Positions 8,931-17,354 of a DNA stretch of 64,000 nucleotides are shown piece after piece. The stretch spans positions 21,878 through 85,877 of the forward strand of contig NZ_KB894436.1 in assembly GCF_000374445.1 (NCBI RefSeq), written 5' to 3'. The position numbers and the translations under genes were made by a program. This stretch comes from Actinokineospora enzanensis DSM 44649. GTDB taxonomy: Bacteria > Actinomycetota > Actinomycetes > Mycobacteriales > Pseudonocardiaceae. Under the pieces are notes generated by a model. It did no database searches and was not told where the DNA came from. It was given only the letters and a program-made list of their open reading frames with translations. The stretch's first letter is position 1. Each line of letters starts with the position of its first letter.

Positions 8931-10859
8931 ATGGCCGTGCGATGGGACAACCAGCGAGCCGACGGCGTGAGCGACCAGCAGGCCCTGCCGGGTCTGCCCG
9001 GCCTGGTGCGCAGCGTGCGCACTCCCGAGTTCGCCGGGGTGGTGTTCCACGAGGTGCTGGCGAAGTCGGTGTTGAACAAGGTGCCGGACAAGTCCGCGAT
9101 GCCGTTCGGCTGGACCGTCAACCCATACCGGGGCTGCACCCACGCGTGCAGCTACTGCCTGCACGGCGACACCCCGATCCTGATGGCCGACGGCACCACG
9201 AAACCGTTGGCGGAGCTGAAGGTCGGCGAGCGTATCTACGGCACCGAGCGGCGCGGCAACTACCGCCGCTACGTGGTCACCGAGGTGCTCGACCACTGGT
9301 CCACGGTGAAGCCCGCGCACCGGGTCACCCTGGCCGACGGCACCCAGCTGATCGCCAGCGGCGACCACCGCTTCCTCACCGAGCGCGGCTGGAAGCACGT
9401 CACCGGCGGCGTTTCCGGCCCCGACCGCCGTCCACACCTGACGGTCGGCAACAAGCTGATGGGCACCGGCCGCTTCGCCCAGCCCCCCAAGGACACCGCC
9501 GACTACCGCCGCGGCTACCTGTGCGGCATCGCCCGCGGCGACGGCGCGGGCGCGTCCGCACCGCGCGCCACCGCCCGCGTCGCCGAGTATCTCACCGGCG
9601 AGCTCGCCCTCAACCTCCCCGTCGACTGGCCCCGCACCCCCACCGACGAATGGCGCAAGGGCCTGCTGGCAGGCGTGTTCGACGCCGACGGCACCTTCGC
9701 CCACCGCATCCTGCGCCTGCCCAACCTGGGCACCCGCGCCCTCGCCGCGGTCACGGAGGCGTTGCGCGCCTTCGGTTTCCAGTACGCGGTCGAGTCCCGC
9801 CGCGCCCCCGGCGGCAAGGCCTGCGTGCGCGTGGACGGCGGTCTCACCGAACACCTGCGCCTGTTCCACACCACCGACCCGGCCGCGACCGAGAAACGCG
9901 ACATCCAGGACGCCGCCATCAAATCCGGCGCCCGCCTGGACGTGATCTCGGTGGAACCGCTGGGCCTGGAGCTCCCGCTGTTCGACATCACCACCGGCAC
10001 CGGCGACTTCGTCGCCAACGGCGTGGTGAGCCACAACTGCTTCGCCCGCAAGTCCCACACCTACCTCGACCTGGACGCCGGCCGCGACTTCGACACCCAG
10101 ATCGTGGTGAAGGTCAACGCCGCCCAGGTCCTCACCCGCCAGCTCGCGTCCCCGTCCTGGACCCGCGAACCGGTGGCGATGGGCTCCAACACCGACCCGT
10201 ACCAACGGGCCGAGGGCCGCTACAAGCTGATGCCCGGCATCATCCGCGCCCTGGCCAAGTCCGGCACCCCACTGTCCATCCTCACCAAGGGCACCCTGCT
10301 CACCCGCGACCTGCCGACCCTGACCGCCGCCGCGGCCGACGTCCCGGTCTCCCTCGCGGTCTCGCTCGCCCTGCTGGACCGGGAACTGCAGAACAGCCTC
10401 GAACCCGGCACCCCGACCCCGCAGGCCCGCCTGGAGATGATCCACCGCATCGTCGACTCCGGCATCCCCTGCACGGTCTTCGTGGCCCCCATCCTCCCCG
10501 GCCTGACCGATTCCGTGGAGCAGCTGGACTCCCTCCTGGCCGCCATAGCCACCACCGGCGTCACCTCGGTGATGTCGATCCCCCTGCACCTACGCCCCGG
10601 CACCCGAGAATGGTTCGCCGCCTGGCTGGCCCGCGAACACCCCACCCTCGTTCCCCTGTACCGCCGCATCTACGGCCACTCCAGCTATGCCGACCCTCGC
10701 TACCGCCAGTCCCTCAACGACCGCCTGACCCCGCTCTTACGCCGCCACGGCCTCAACCCCACCTTCGCCCGCCCCGCCCCCAGCGAGGACCCCGCATGGC
10801 CCGCCCCCGCCCAACGCACCGCTCCGGACCACACCCCACCCCAACTCACCCTGCTATAA
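8931..10859 (+). CDS. Intein-containing Rv2578c-type radical SAM protein
   Basis: A precursor of 643 residues. The host protein (349 residues after splicing) is a radical SAM enzyme of the Rv2578c/SplB-like group. NPYRGCTHACSYC supplies the CX3CX2C iron-sulfur motif, with Cys69, Cys73 and then either Cys76 (intein residue 1) or Cys370 (first residue after the intein). Downstream blocks (MGSNTDPYQRAEGRY, SILTKGTL) fit the same family, thought to act on nucleic acid lesions but not biochemically defined. ATG 8931 (AVRWDNQ) matches the family N-terminus; an ATG at 8892 would place the LexA box inside the gene. Regulation by DNA damage is inferred from that box. Confidence 0.92.
   Translation: MAVRWDNQRADGVSDQQALPGLPGLVRSVRTPEFAGVVFHEVLAKSVLNKVPDKSAMPFGWTVNPYRGCTHACSYCLHGDTPILMADGTTKPLAELKVGERIYGTERRGNYRRYVVTEVLDHWSTVKPAHRVTLADGTQLIASGDHRFLTERGWKHVTGGVSGPDRRPHLTVGNKLMGTGRFAQPPKDTADYRRGYLCGIARGDGAGASAPRATARVAEYLTGELALNLPVDWPRTPTDEWRKGLLAGVFDADGTFAHRILRLPNLGTRALAAVTEALRAFGFQYAVESRRAPGGKACVRVDGGLTEHLRLFHTTDPAATEKRDIQDAAIKSGARLDVISVEPLGLELPLFDITTGTGDFVANGVVSHNCFARKSHTYLDLDAGRDFDTQIVVKVNAAQVLTRQLASPSWTREPVAMGSNTDPYQRAEGRYKLMPGIIRALAKSGTPLSILTKGTLLTRDLPTLTAAAADVPVSLAVSLALLDRELQNSLEPGTPTPQARLEMIHRIVDSGIPCTVFVAPILPGLTDSVEQLDSLLAAIATTGVTSVMSIPLHLRPGTREWFAAWLAREHPTLVPLYRRIYGHSSYADPRYRQSLNDRLTPLLRRHGLNPTFARPAPSEDPAWPAPAQRTAPDHTPPQLTLL
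9156..10037 (+). other. Intein with LAGLIDADG homing-endonuclease domain
   Basis: In-frame protein-splicing element of 294 residues. It begins with Cys1 (CLHGDTPILMADG, block A) and has a block-B-like SGDHRFLT. Two LAGLIDADG-type motifs follow (YLCGIARGDG near intein residue 130, LLAGVFDADG near 170). The end is block F (DITTGTGDFVANG) and terminal VSHN followed by a +1 Cys. All residues needed for standard splicing are visible, and both LAGLIDADG motifs keep their Asp. The insertion is at the third cysteine of the radical SAM motif, so the enzyme cannot assemble its cluster until splicing occurs. Confidence 0.93.
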
Positions 10860-10887
10860 AACGCGCCCGCACCCGCTGACACCCCAC

Positions 10888-10976
10888 CTGTCCACAGCCA
10901 AGATCACCAGCCCCCCGAAACTGTCGCCCCCACCCACTGGCATGGATTCCAGGGGGCCGACGGCCGCCCAAGATCA
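10888..10976 (+). repeat. Dispersed intergenic repeat, type C (degenerate)
   Basis: Opens with CTGTCCACAGCCAAGATC (one mismatch to a DnaA box, then the AAGATC module). It ends with ATGGATTCCAGGGGGCCGA and GGCCGCCCAAGATCA, almost the same tail as the copy at 35172-35260. It fills most of the 246-base gap before the YciI gene; nothing else is evident in that gap apart from a GGGAGG-type ribosome site near 11093-11098. Confidence 0.65.
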
Positions 10977-11105
10977 CCTCATCCCGCCGCAACCCGTCGG
11001 GAAGAGCCGCCGAACTCCGTCCGGCAGGATGTCGAGGAGCGGCCGACGGTTCCGACTTCCCGGTGAGAGACCGGCCGTCGGGGCCGGCGACAGGGAGGTT
11101 CGGCG

Positions 11106-11459
11106 ATGAAGTACCTGATGTTGGTCTACGGCAACCAGGAGAAGTGGACGTCCTTCCCGGCCGAGTCGTGGCCCGCGGCGATCGAGAAGCAGGAGGCGTT
11201 CAACGCCAGGTACCGGGAGACCGGCGAGCTGCTCGGCGCCTACGGCCTTGGCGACGCGGTCAACACCCGGCTGGTCCGGCGCGAGGGCGGCGCGCCCGCG
11301 GTGACCGACGGCCCGTACCTGGAGGCCAAGGAGTACATCGCGAGCCTGTTCGTGCTGGACGTGGCGAGCGAGGAGCGGGCACACGAGATCGCGGCGGACA
11401 TGCCGTGGGCGGACGCGGAGCCGGTGGAACTGTGGCCGGTCCTGCACGAGTCCCGGTGA
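11106..11459 (+). CDS. YciI/DGPF-domain protein
   Basis: Small cytosolic protein of 117 residues with the YCII-related fold (MKYLMLVYGN, VTDGPYLEAKEYI, WADAEPVELWPV). The DGP signature is typical of DGPF proteins encoded next to ECF sigma factors in actinomycetes. The biochemical role of the family is unsettled. The stop overlaps the start of the sigma factor gene by 4 bases, so the two are translationally coupled. Confidence 0.92.
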   Translation: MKYLMLVYGNQEKWTSFPAESWPAAIEKQEAFNARYRETGELLGAYGLGDAVNTRLVRREGGAPAVTDGPYLEAKEYIASLFVLDVASEERAHEIAADMPWADAEPVELWPVLHESR

Positions 11460-12667
11460 CCCGCGTCGAGGACCTGCTGCGCGAGCTGGCGCCGCAGGTC
11501 CTCGGCGTGTTGGTGCGACGGCACGGCCGGTTCGACTTGTGCGAGGACGCCGTGCAGGAGGCGCTGTTGGCGGCGTCGACGCAGTGGCGGGTCGAGCTGC
11601 CGGACAACCCGCGCGGCTGGCTGATCACGGTCGCTTCCCGCCGCCTACTCGACCTGCTCCGCGGCGACGAGTCCCGCCGCAGGCGCGAGGACGCGGTGTT
11701 CGCGGCCACCCCGCAGTCCGCGCTGCTGGGCCGCCCGGCCGACGACCCGGACACCACAGTGGACGACTCGCTGCGCCTGTTGTTCCTGTGCTGTCACCCG
11801 GATCTGTCCGAACCCAGCCGCATCGCCCTGACCCTGCGCGCCGTCGGCGGCCTGACGACGGCCCAGATCGCCGCCGCGTTCCTGGTCCCGGAGACGACGA
11901 TGGCGCAACGGATCAGCCGCGCCAAGCAGACGATCAAGGGCAGCGGTTTCGGCGAACCCGCGGACGACCGCCTCGGCGCCGTCCTGCACGTCCTCTACCT
12001 GATCTTCAACGAGGGCCACACCACCTCCGCGGGCCCCGACCTCACCACCCCCGCCCTCTCCGACGAGGCGATCCGCCTCACCCGCTGGCTGCACCGCCTC
12101 CGCCCGGACGACCCCGAGACGTCCGGCCTCCTCGCCCTGATGCTCCTCACCGACGCCCACCGCCCCGCCCGAACCGGTCCGACCGGCGAACTGATCACCC
12201 TCGCCGACCAGGACCGCACTCGGTGGAACCGCGCGTTCATCGACGAAGGCATCGCCCTGATCACGGCCACCTTGCCCCGCGGCCCCGTCGGCCCATACCA
12301 GCTACAGGCCGCCATCGCCGCCGTGCACAGCGAGGCCCCCGCCGCCGACGCCACCGACTGGCCCCAGATAGCCGCCCTCTACGAACTCCTGGAACACGTC
12401 GCCCCCAGCCCGGTCGTCACCCTCAACCGGGCTGTCGCGGTCGCCATGGTCGACGGTCCGGAAGCAGGCCTTGCCCTGGTGCGGACCGTCGAATCCGACA
12501 AGCACATAGCTCGCGGCCACCGCCTGCACGCCATCCGCGCCCACCTCCTGGAAATGTCCGGAAACCCCACCGCCGCCCACACCGCCTACCGCGAAGCCGC
12601 CCGCCGCGCCACGAGCCTCGTCGAACGCCGCTACCTCTCCGAACGCGCCAACCGCCTGTCCGACTGA
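11456..12667 (+). CDS. ECF-type sigma factor with C-terminal extension (ECF42-like)
   Basis: RNA polymerase sigma factor of 403 residues. Region sigma-2 is near 15-75 (EDAVQEALLAA, NPRGWLITVASRRLLDLLR). Sigma-4 is near 115-165 (LTTAQIAAAFLVPETTMAQRI). A helical, TPR-like C-terminal half of about 230 residues follows. This layout and the adjacent DGPF/YciI gene identify the ECF42-like group, in which the extension rather than an anti-sigma factor is thought to control activity. No anti-sigma gene is nearby. The GTG at 11456 overlaps the YciI stop. Confidence 0.93.
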   Translation: MTRVEDLLRELAPQVLGVLVRRHGRFDLCEDAVQEALLAASTQWRVELPDNPRGWLITVASRRLLDLLRGDESRRRREDAVFAATPQSALLGRPADDPDTTVDDSLRLLFLCCHPDLSEPSRIALTLRAVGGLTTAQIAAAFLVPETTMAQRISRAKQTIKGSGFGEPADDRLGAVLHVLYLIFNEGHTTSAGPDLTTPALSDEAIRLTRWLHRLRPDDPETSGLLALMLLTDAHRPARTGPTGELITLADQDRTRWNRAFIDEGIALITATLPRGPVGPYQLQAAIAAVHSEAPAADATDWPQIAALYELLEHVAPSPVVTLNRAVAVAMVDGPEAGLALVRTVESDKHIARGHRLHAIRAHLLEMSGNPTAAHTAYREAARRATSLVERRYLSERANRLSD

Positions 12668-12670
12668 GAC

Positions 12671-12757
12671 TTATCCACAACCAAGATCCACACCCGTCTC
12701 GCTCTCTGCTTTCCCCAGGTAGAATTGATTTCGGGGGTCCCCAGGGAGTTGTCCACA
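12671..12757 (+). repeat. 87-bp dispersed element with two DnaA boxes (type B, copy 1)
   Basis: Begins with a perfect TTATCCACA at 12671-12679, continues ACCAAGATC, carries the core CCCAGGTAGAATTGATTT plus GGGGGTCCCC, and ends with TTGTCCACA at 12749-12757. The boxes are 78 bp apart, start to start. It begins 4 bases after the sigma gene stop. A further partial module (CATCCACAGG, then GGGCAAGATC) lies at 12769-12802. Confidence 0.85.
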
Positions 12758-12810
12758 TCGGGCCGAGCCATCCACAGGTCGGCGGGCGTGCTGGGCAAGA
12801 TCAGGAAACG

Positions 12811-12845
12811 GAGAAGGCCACCCCGAGCACCGGGGTGGCCTTCTC
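12811..12845. terminator. Bidirectional terminator hairpin
   Basis: Perfect 15-bp inverted repeat (left arm GAGAAGGCCACCCCG, loop AGCAC) between the convergent sigma factor and helicase genes. There is no long T tract, which is usual for actinomycetes. Confidence 0.85.
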
Positions 12846-12859
12846 CGTGATGGTGACTG

Positions 12860-14401
12860 TCAGCCGCGGTCGGCGCCGCGGCGGTCGCCCTCGCGCCAGC
12901 CTCGGGGGAGGCCGGAGCGGCGGGCGGCCCGGTTGGCGCCTTCGCGGGGCTGGAAGTCGCGGGTACGGCGGGGGGCGTGCTCGCGCGGGTGCTCGCCGTT
13001 GTGGTCGCGGTCGCGCGGCTGGTGCTCGCGGCGGCGGGGGTTGCCGCCCTCGAACTCGCGCTTGCCCTCGAAACGGCGACGACGCGGGGCGGCGTGGCCG
13101 GAGCGCGGGGGGCGGGCGGGCGGCGGGGTGTCGATCACCGGTTCGCCGCTGGGGACGCGAGCGCCGGTGATGCGGACCAGTTCCGCGTCACCGGGGCGGA
13201 CCCGGGTGTGCTCGGGCTTGACGCCCGCCTTGTCGGTCAGGCGGACGACGCCGCGGCGCTGCTCGTGCGTGACAACCGTGACCACGGTGCCTGCCTCGCC
13301 CGCGCGCGCCGTGCGACCCGCGCGGTGCAGGTAGTCCTTGGGGTCGGCAGGCGGGTCGACGTGCACGACCAGGCTGACGCCGTCGACATGGATGCCGCGG
13401 GCGGCCACGTCCGTGGCGACCAGCACCGGGTTGTCGCCGTCGCGGAACTGGCTGAGGACGCGGTTGCGCGCGCCCTGCGTCTTGCCGCCGTGCAGCGCGC
13501 CCGCGCGCACGCCGACCGAGCGCAGCTTCTCGGCCAGCCGGTCCACGTGGTGCTTGGTGCGCACGAACATGATGGTGCGGCCGTCGCGCGCGGCCATCTC
13601 GGTGATCACGTCCGCCTTGTCCTGCTTGGACACCAGCAGCAGGTGGTGCGCCATGGTCGACACGCTGGCCGTGGCCACGTCCACCGAGTGCGTCACCGGG
13701 TCGTGCAGGTACCGCTTGACCAGCTGGTCGACGTCGCCGTCCAGGGTCGCGGAGAACAGCAGGACCTGGCCGTCGCGGTCGGTGAGGTCGAGGATCTCCC
13801 GAACCTGCGGCAGGAACCCCATGTCGGCCATCTGGTCGGCCTCGTCGATCGCGCTGAACTGCACCGAGTCCAGCACGCAGGTGCCCTGCCGCACGTGGTC
13901 GGACAGCCGACCCGGGGTGGCGATCAGCAGGTCGACACCGCGCCGCAGCGCCTCGGCCTGCCGCGGGAACGACATGCCGCCGACGGCCGTGCGGCACCAC
14001 AGCCCCAGCGACTTCGCCAGCGGCGTCAACGCGTCGCTGACCTGCAGGGCGAGCTCACGGGTCGGCACCAGGATCAGTGCACGCGGCCGCAGCGGCGCCG
14101 ACGAGCCGCCGTCCAGCCGGGCCAACAGCGCCAGCCCGAACGCGAGCGTCTTGCCCGACCCGGTCTGGGCACGCCCCAGCACGTCCCGACCCGCCAGCGC
14201 GTCCGGCAGGGTCGCGGACTGGATGGGGAAGGGGGAGTCGATCCCGGCGTCGGCCAGCGCGCGCAGCAGCGGCTTGGGCAGACCGAGATCGGCGAAGCTG
14301 ACGGTGGTGTCCTCGTAGCGGCCCTTGCCGCTCTGCCGGTGCCGAGGCTTGCGCTCCTCGACGTCGACGGGGTCGTTCGTGGGCAGGACAGAGTTCTGCA
14401 C
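12860..14401 (-). CDS. DEAD-box RNA helicase (RhlE-like)
   Basis: ATP-dependent RNA helicase of 513 residues, probably for RNA turnover or ribosome assembly. Motifs in order: Q motif (FPIQSATLP), Walker A AQTGSGKT, PTRELALQ, DEAD (AIDEADQM), SAT (LLFSATLDG), ARGIHVDGV and HRAGRTARAG. The C-terminal 70 or so residues are a disordered Arg/Glu-rich tail, common in actinobacterial RhlE proteins. GTG 14401 is chosen for its GGAGAGG site; the frame is open a further 600 bases upstream, but that part runs through the CRISPR repeats and is not coding. The tail stops close to the bidirectional terminator. Confidence 0.94.
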   Translation of the reverse strand: MQNSVLPTNDPVDVEERKPRHRQSGKGRYEDTTVSFADLGLPKPLLRALADAGIDSPFPIQSATLPDALAGRDVLGRAQTGSGKTLAFGLALLARLDGGSSAPLRPRALILVPTRELALQVSDALTPLAKSLGLWCRTAVGGMSFPRQAEALRRGVDLLIATPGRLSDHVRQGTCVLDSVQFSAIDEADQMADMGFLPQVREILDLTDRDGQVLLFSATLDGDVDQLVKRYLHDPVTHSVDVATASVSTMAHHLLLVSKQDKADVITEMAARDGRTIMFVRTKHHVDRLAEKLRSVGVRAGALHGGKTQGARNRVLSQFRDGDNPVLVATDVAARGIHVDGVSLVVHVDPPADPKDYLHRAGRTARAGEAGTVVTVVTHEQRRGVVRLTDKAGVKPEHTRVRPGDAELVRITGARVPSGEPVIDTPPPARPPRSGHAAPRRRRFEGKREFEGGNPRRREHQPRDRDHNGEHPREHAPRRTRDFQPREGANRAARRSGLPRGWREGDRRGADRG

Positions 14402-14697
14402 GGGGTCCTCTCCGGACGATGGCACGTCTCGGGAGGCTCCGCCCTCCTGGGGAGGCCGGCAGGCTTTCACACGGACGAGCCCGGCGCGTTTCACGCCGAC
14501 GGGTGGTTGGGTGACACCGCTGGCCATCCGGAGCCTGGATCGACGCCGAGGCAAAACGCTAACGATGCCCCACAACTCTACCCGATGGTGTGGAGGAACC
14601 CGACATCGCGGGACCAGGATCACGTTTTGGCAGCTCACGGACACCGGAGAGGTGGGGTGTCCGCTCGTTCGACCGACCTCACTCCTCCGTCGAAAGC
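14402..14697. other. Helicase leader region and CRISPR-distal flank
   Basis: About 300 bases between the helicase start and the last CRISPR repeat. It holds the helicase ribosome site and a GC-rich inverted stretch (GGGAGGCTCCGCCCTCC) near 14430, which could fold in a 5' leader. No gene is supported here. Confidence 0.4.
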
Positions 14698-14969
14698 GAC
14701 GACACCCCGCCTGCGCGGGGACGAGGGGGTCGGGTCGGTACAGGGTCATGGCGTGCAGGGAGCATCCCCGCGTGCGCGGGGACGAGACGGGGACCATCCT
14801 GGACAACACCGCGCTGGCGGGAGCATCCCCGCGTGCGCGGGGACGAGGAGGCGGACATCGTCCTCGACGTGCGCGACTGGGGAGCATCCCCGCGTGCGCG
14901 GGGACGAGTTCTGGTCTAGCAACATCCTGTCCATGCCGAAGGGAGCATCCCCGCGTGCGCGGGGACGAG
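14698..14969 (-). CRISPR. Type I-E-like CRISPR array, 5 repeats and 4 spacers
   Basis: Four identical 28-base repeats (14759-14786, 14820-14847, 14881-14908, 14942-14969; plus-strand start GGAGCATCCCCGCG, end GGGGACGAG) and one degenerate repeat at 14698-14725, changed mainly in its first seven bases. All four spacers are 33 bases. Read on the minus strand, the repeat begins CTCGTCCCCGCGCACG and ends GGGGATGCTCC, as in type I-E systems. The decayed repeat is therefore leader-distal and the leader should lie to the right of 14970. No cas gene is in the window. Confidence 0.95.
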
Positions 14970-15090
14970 GCTTGCTGACCTGCGGCGTTCCGAACCGCAA
15001 CAGTGTTTCTCATTCACTTGTGACGCTCACCGGCAAGATCACGACCAGCCACACCCACGCCTGCGATCCACAGCCGCGCCCAGGCCGGCC
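14970..15090 (-). promoter_or_regulatory. Probable CRISPR leader
   Basis: This stretch, locally richer in A and T (around CAGTGTTTCTCATTCACTTG, 15001-15020), adjoins the intact end of the array on the side expected for the leader. It is assigned from array polarity only; no promoter was identified with confidence. Confidence 0.5.
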
Positions 15091-15201
15091 CCCACCCAAT
15101 CCCGGGGGGCGTCCCCGGGCCCATTCTACCGGGTGGGGGCGCCAGTGGATCTTGGAACAGGGGCGGGCAGGGGCGGCCTGTGGATAACTTCTGTCGCTCG
15201 G
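15091..15201 (-). repeat. Dispersed intergenic repeat, type A (copy 1)
   Basis: On the minus strand: GAGCGACAGAAGTTATCCACA (DnaA box at 15179-15187), then CAAGATCCACTGG, CCCGGTAGAATGGGCCC and a GGGGACGCCCCCCGGGA core. It shares long stretches with 22451-22558 and 35743-35837. It lies between the CRISPR leader and the RIO kinase gene. Confidence 0.75.
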
Positions 15202-15226
15202 ACGGGTGAAGTTCGGCGGTCCGGGA

Positions 15227-16114
15227 TCAGTCCAGACCGGCGGTGACCAGCAGGTGGGTCATCAGGGACTCGGTGTCGGCGATTTCCGGCGGAAGTCCGC
15301 GCGAAATGAACCAGCGACCGATGTTGGCGATGTCCCGGGCCAGGTACTCGCGGCCCGTCGGGTTGGCTACCAGGTCTACGACCTGTGGCAGGTCGATCAC
15401 CATCAGCTGTCCCTCGTGCACCAGCACGTTGTAGGCCGACAGGTCCCCGTGCGCGAGCCCCTGCAACGCGAACAGCTCCAACGCCGCGACCAACTGTTCC
15501 CACAGCTCCCGCAACTCCGACGCGTCCGGCCGGGTCTGGGCCAACCGGGGCGCGGCCTGGCCGGAGGAGTGGAGGTACTCCAGGAGCAGTTCCGTCCCGT
15601 CCCGTTGCGCCGGATACGGGACAGGCGCGCCGACCGACCACAGCCGGGACAGGGCCTTGAACTCGGCCGCCGCCCACTGTTCCGCGATCAGGTTGCGCCC
15701 GAACGACGTCCGGTTCGCGATCGCGCGGCCTTCCCGGGACTTGTTCATCCGCCTGCCCTCCAGGTATCCGGCGTCCCGGTGGAACAGGCGGTGTTCGGCG
15801 GCGCGGTAGCGCTTGGCGGCGAGCAGGCAGGTGGGCCCGCCCGGGACGGCGCGTTCGATGACGAACACGTCGGCTTCCTTGCCGGTCTTCAGCACGCCGA
15901 GCTCGGTGTCGGCGGCGGCGAGGTCGGTGACCAGCCAGGAGGGGCGCGGGTGCGGCCCCTGCTCGGCGTCGGGCCAGGTGGACCAGCGGTCGGTGCCCTC
16001 GGGCAGCTCCAGGTCCGCGGTGTAGGCGTCCTCGCGGAGACGGGCGAGGCGGATGCGCTCGGCCTCGGTGAGTCGGCCGGAGCGGGTGGGCTGGGGGTCG
16101 TTCTGGTCGAACAC
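15227..16114 (-). CDS. RIO1-family atypical protein kinase
   Basis: Cytosolic Ser/Thr kinase-like protein of 295 residues. The nucleotide loop is KTGKEADVFVIE, the catalytic loop LAHGDLSAYNVLV and the metal-binding motif VIDLPQVV, all diagnostic of RIO kinases. In archaea and eukaryotes RIO1 acts in small-subunit ribosome maturation; the bacterial role is unclear. GTG 16114 is chosen because GAGGAG lies nine bases upstream; the frame is open to 16258 without a better start. Confidence 0.92.
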   Translation of the reverse strand: MFDQNDPQPTRSGRLTEAERIRLARLREDAYTADLELPEGTDRWSTWPDAEQGPHPRPSWLVTDLAAADTELGVLKTGKEADVFVIERAVPGGPTCLLAAKRYRAAEHRLFHRDAGYLEGRRMNKSREGRAIANRTSFGRNLIAEQWAAAEFKALSRLWSVGAPVPYPAQRDGTELLLEYLHSSGQAAPRLAQTRPDASELRELWEQLVAALELFALQGLAHGDLSAYNVLVHEGQLMVIDLPQVVDLVANPTGREYLARDIANIGRWFISRGLPPEIADTESLMTHLLVTAGLD

Positions 16115-16276
16115 GGGGTGGGACTCCTCGGTTGGAAGGTCGCCCCACCGACACCTCAGCCGAGTGGGGCGGGTGGGCAGGCGCCCACGACGACGGTCAC
16201 GTTCACCGCGTGCACCTCCTTCCAGCCGGGTATGTCGCGCACACCATCCACCACACACCCGCGCGCAGGCAACCGA

Positions 16277-17017
16277 TTATTCGACGACCAGGTCCAGCGC
16301 CAGTTTCCCGGTCGGTTCCAGCCGCATCCCGGCCGCCTTGGCGACCGACACGATGCCGCGCACGGACCCCGGTTCGCGCGGCACCGTCGCGAGTACGGCG
16401 GCGAGCTTTCCCTTGTACGCCTTGTTGAAGTGACTGACGGTCTTGCGTCGCCCGCCCGCGCCCTCCGTCACGACCCGCACGGTGACCGCGTTCGGGATGT
16501 CCGCGAGGTTCGCGTAGGCGCCGGAACGCAGGTCGACCACCAGATCGTCCACAGTGGACAGAGTCTTCTCCAGGTCCGCCCGCCATACGCCACGCAGGCC
16601 GCCGAGCGGGGGCAGGACCGTCGCGCCGGACAGGCGGTAGGCGGGGATGGGGTCGGCCGCGCGCACGACACCGAACAGCGCGGACGCCACGACCAGCCGA
16701 CCGTCCGCGCGCCTGCGCTGCGCCTTGGTGAACTTGCCGATCTCCATGGCGTCGTAGAGCACGCCGGTGTAGCGCTGCAGCGCGGGGCGGGTGGGCGAGG
16801 TGAACAACTCGGCGTTGCGCTCCACCTCGTCGACCTGCCGATCCGACAAGCCGAGCGCCGCGAGACTCGCGGCGAGGTCGCCTGAGAGGTTCACCAGCGC
16901 GGTCGCTATCCGCTCGCGGGCCGGGGTCAACTCCGGGAACGACAGCGTGGCCAGGTCGAGCGGGGCGCCGTCGCCGCCCTCGCTCTTGGTCTCCGACGGC
17001 GGAAGCAGCACGAGCAC
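16277..17017 (-). CDS. yaaA: Peroxide stress protein YaaA (DUF328/UPF0246)
   Basis: Cytosolic protein of 246 residues with the family N-terminus LVLLPPSETKSEGG, the RYTGVLYDAM block, SALFGVVRAADPIPAYRLS, and HFNKAYKGKLA. In E. coli YaaA limits free iron and oxidative DNA damage. GTG 17017 gives exactly the family N-terminus; the upstream open frame covers two copies of the intergenic repeat. No operon partner is evident. Confidence 0.93.
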   Translation of the reverse strand: MLVLLPPSETKSEGGDGAPLDLATLSFPELTPARERIATALVNLSGDLAASLAALGLSDRQVDEVERNAELFTSPTRPALQRYTGVLYDAMEIGKFTKAQRRRADGRLVVASALFGVVRAADPIPAYRLSGATVLPPLGGLRGVWRADLEKTLSTVDDLVVDLRSGAYANLADIPNAVTVRVVTEGAGGRRKTVSHFNKAYKGKLAAVLATVPREPGSVRGIVSVAKAAGMRLEPTGKLALDLVVE

Positions 17018-17121
17018 CCGATGAGCGTAAAGAACCCGGCCGCGCGAGGAATCCTCGGTGTACTCATCGGGCCGAATCCTGGTCAACCCGTGATCGGTGC
17101 CTGTGGATGGTTCGGCGAGGG

Positions 17122-17208
17122 TGTGGACAACTGGCCGGGGACCCCCGAAATCCATTCTATCTGGGGAAAGCGGAGAGCGGGGCGGGTGTGGATCTTGCCT
17201 GTGGATAT
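17122..17208 (-). repeat. 87-bp dispersed element with two DnaA boxes (type B, copy 2)
   Basis: Minus-strand copy. TGTGGACAA at 17122-17130 is a perfect box. The core reads ACCCCCGAAATCCATTCTAT on the plus strand. It ends GATCTTGCCTGTGGATAT with a one-mismatch box at 17200-17208. Box spacing is 78 bp. It lies between yaaA and the VOC gene. Confidence 0.85.
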
Positions 17209-17265
17209 CCACCTGGCGCGGGGATCGTCAAGCGCGGAGCGCCGCCTGTGGATGCTTCGGGGGGA

Positions 17266-17353
17266 TGTGGATAACTGCCCTGGGGACCCCCGAATTCCAC
17301 TCTACCTGGGAAAACGGGCGGTCCGCCAGTGCGATGATCTTGCCTGTGGACAG
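17266..17353 (-). repeat. 88-bp dispersed element with two DnaA boxes (type B, copy 3)
   Basis: Second minus-strand copy, 57 bases after the previous one: perfect TGTGGATAA at 17266-17274, core GACCCCCGAATTCCACTCTA, then GATCTTGCCTGTGGACAG (box 17345-17353, one mismatch). Box spacing is 79 bp. The two copies fill the 337-base gap between yaaA and the VOC gene. Confidence 0.85.
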
Positions 17354-17354
17354 C

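Noticed and set aside
7245..10589. A 1114-codon open frame on the minus strand spanning the radical SAM gene
   Set aside because: Only its last 500 or so residues look like a protein (YibE/F). The rest is antisense to an evident radical SAM/intein gene and has the low-complexity Val/Gly/Ala/His make-up of a high-GC shadow frame.
12811..12845. Riboswitch-like fold before the helicase
   Set aside because: The hairpin lies at the 3' ends of two convergent genes and is a perfect simple stem-loop, so a terminator explains it.
14402..15013. N-terminal extension of the DEAD-box helicase
   Set aside because: The extension translates CRISPR repeats and spacers; the family N-terminus starts at GTG 14401 with a good ribosome site.
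16141..16170. A TGTCGGTG damage motif upstream of the RIO kinase
   Set aside because: GTGTCGGTG is present on the minus strand, but the bases 8 positions downstream are TTCCAA, not TANNNT.
15206..16885. Long plus-strand frame over the RIO kinase and yaaA genes
   Set aside because: Antisense to two recognisable genes, and its translation resembles no family.
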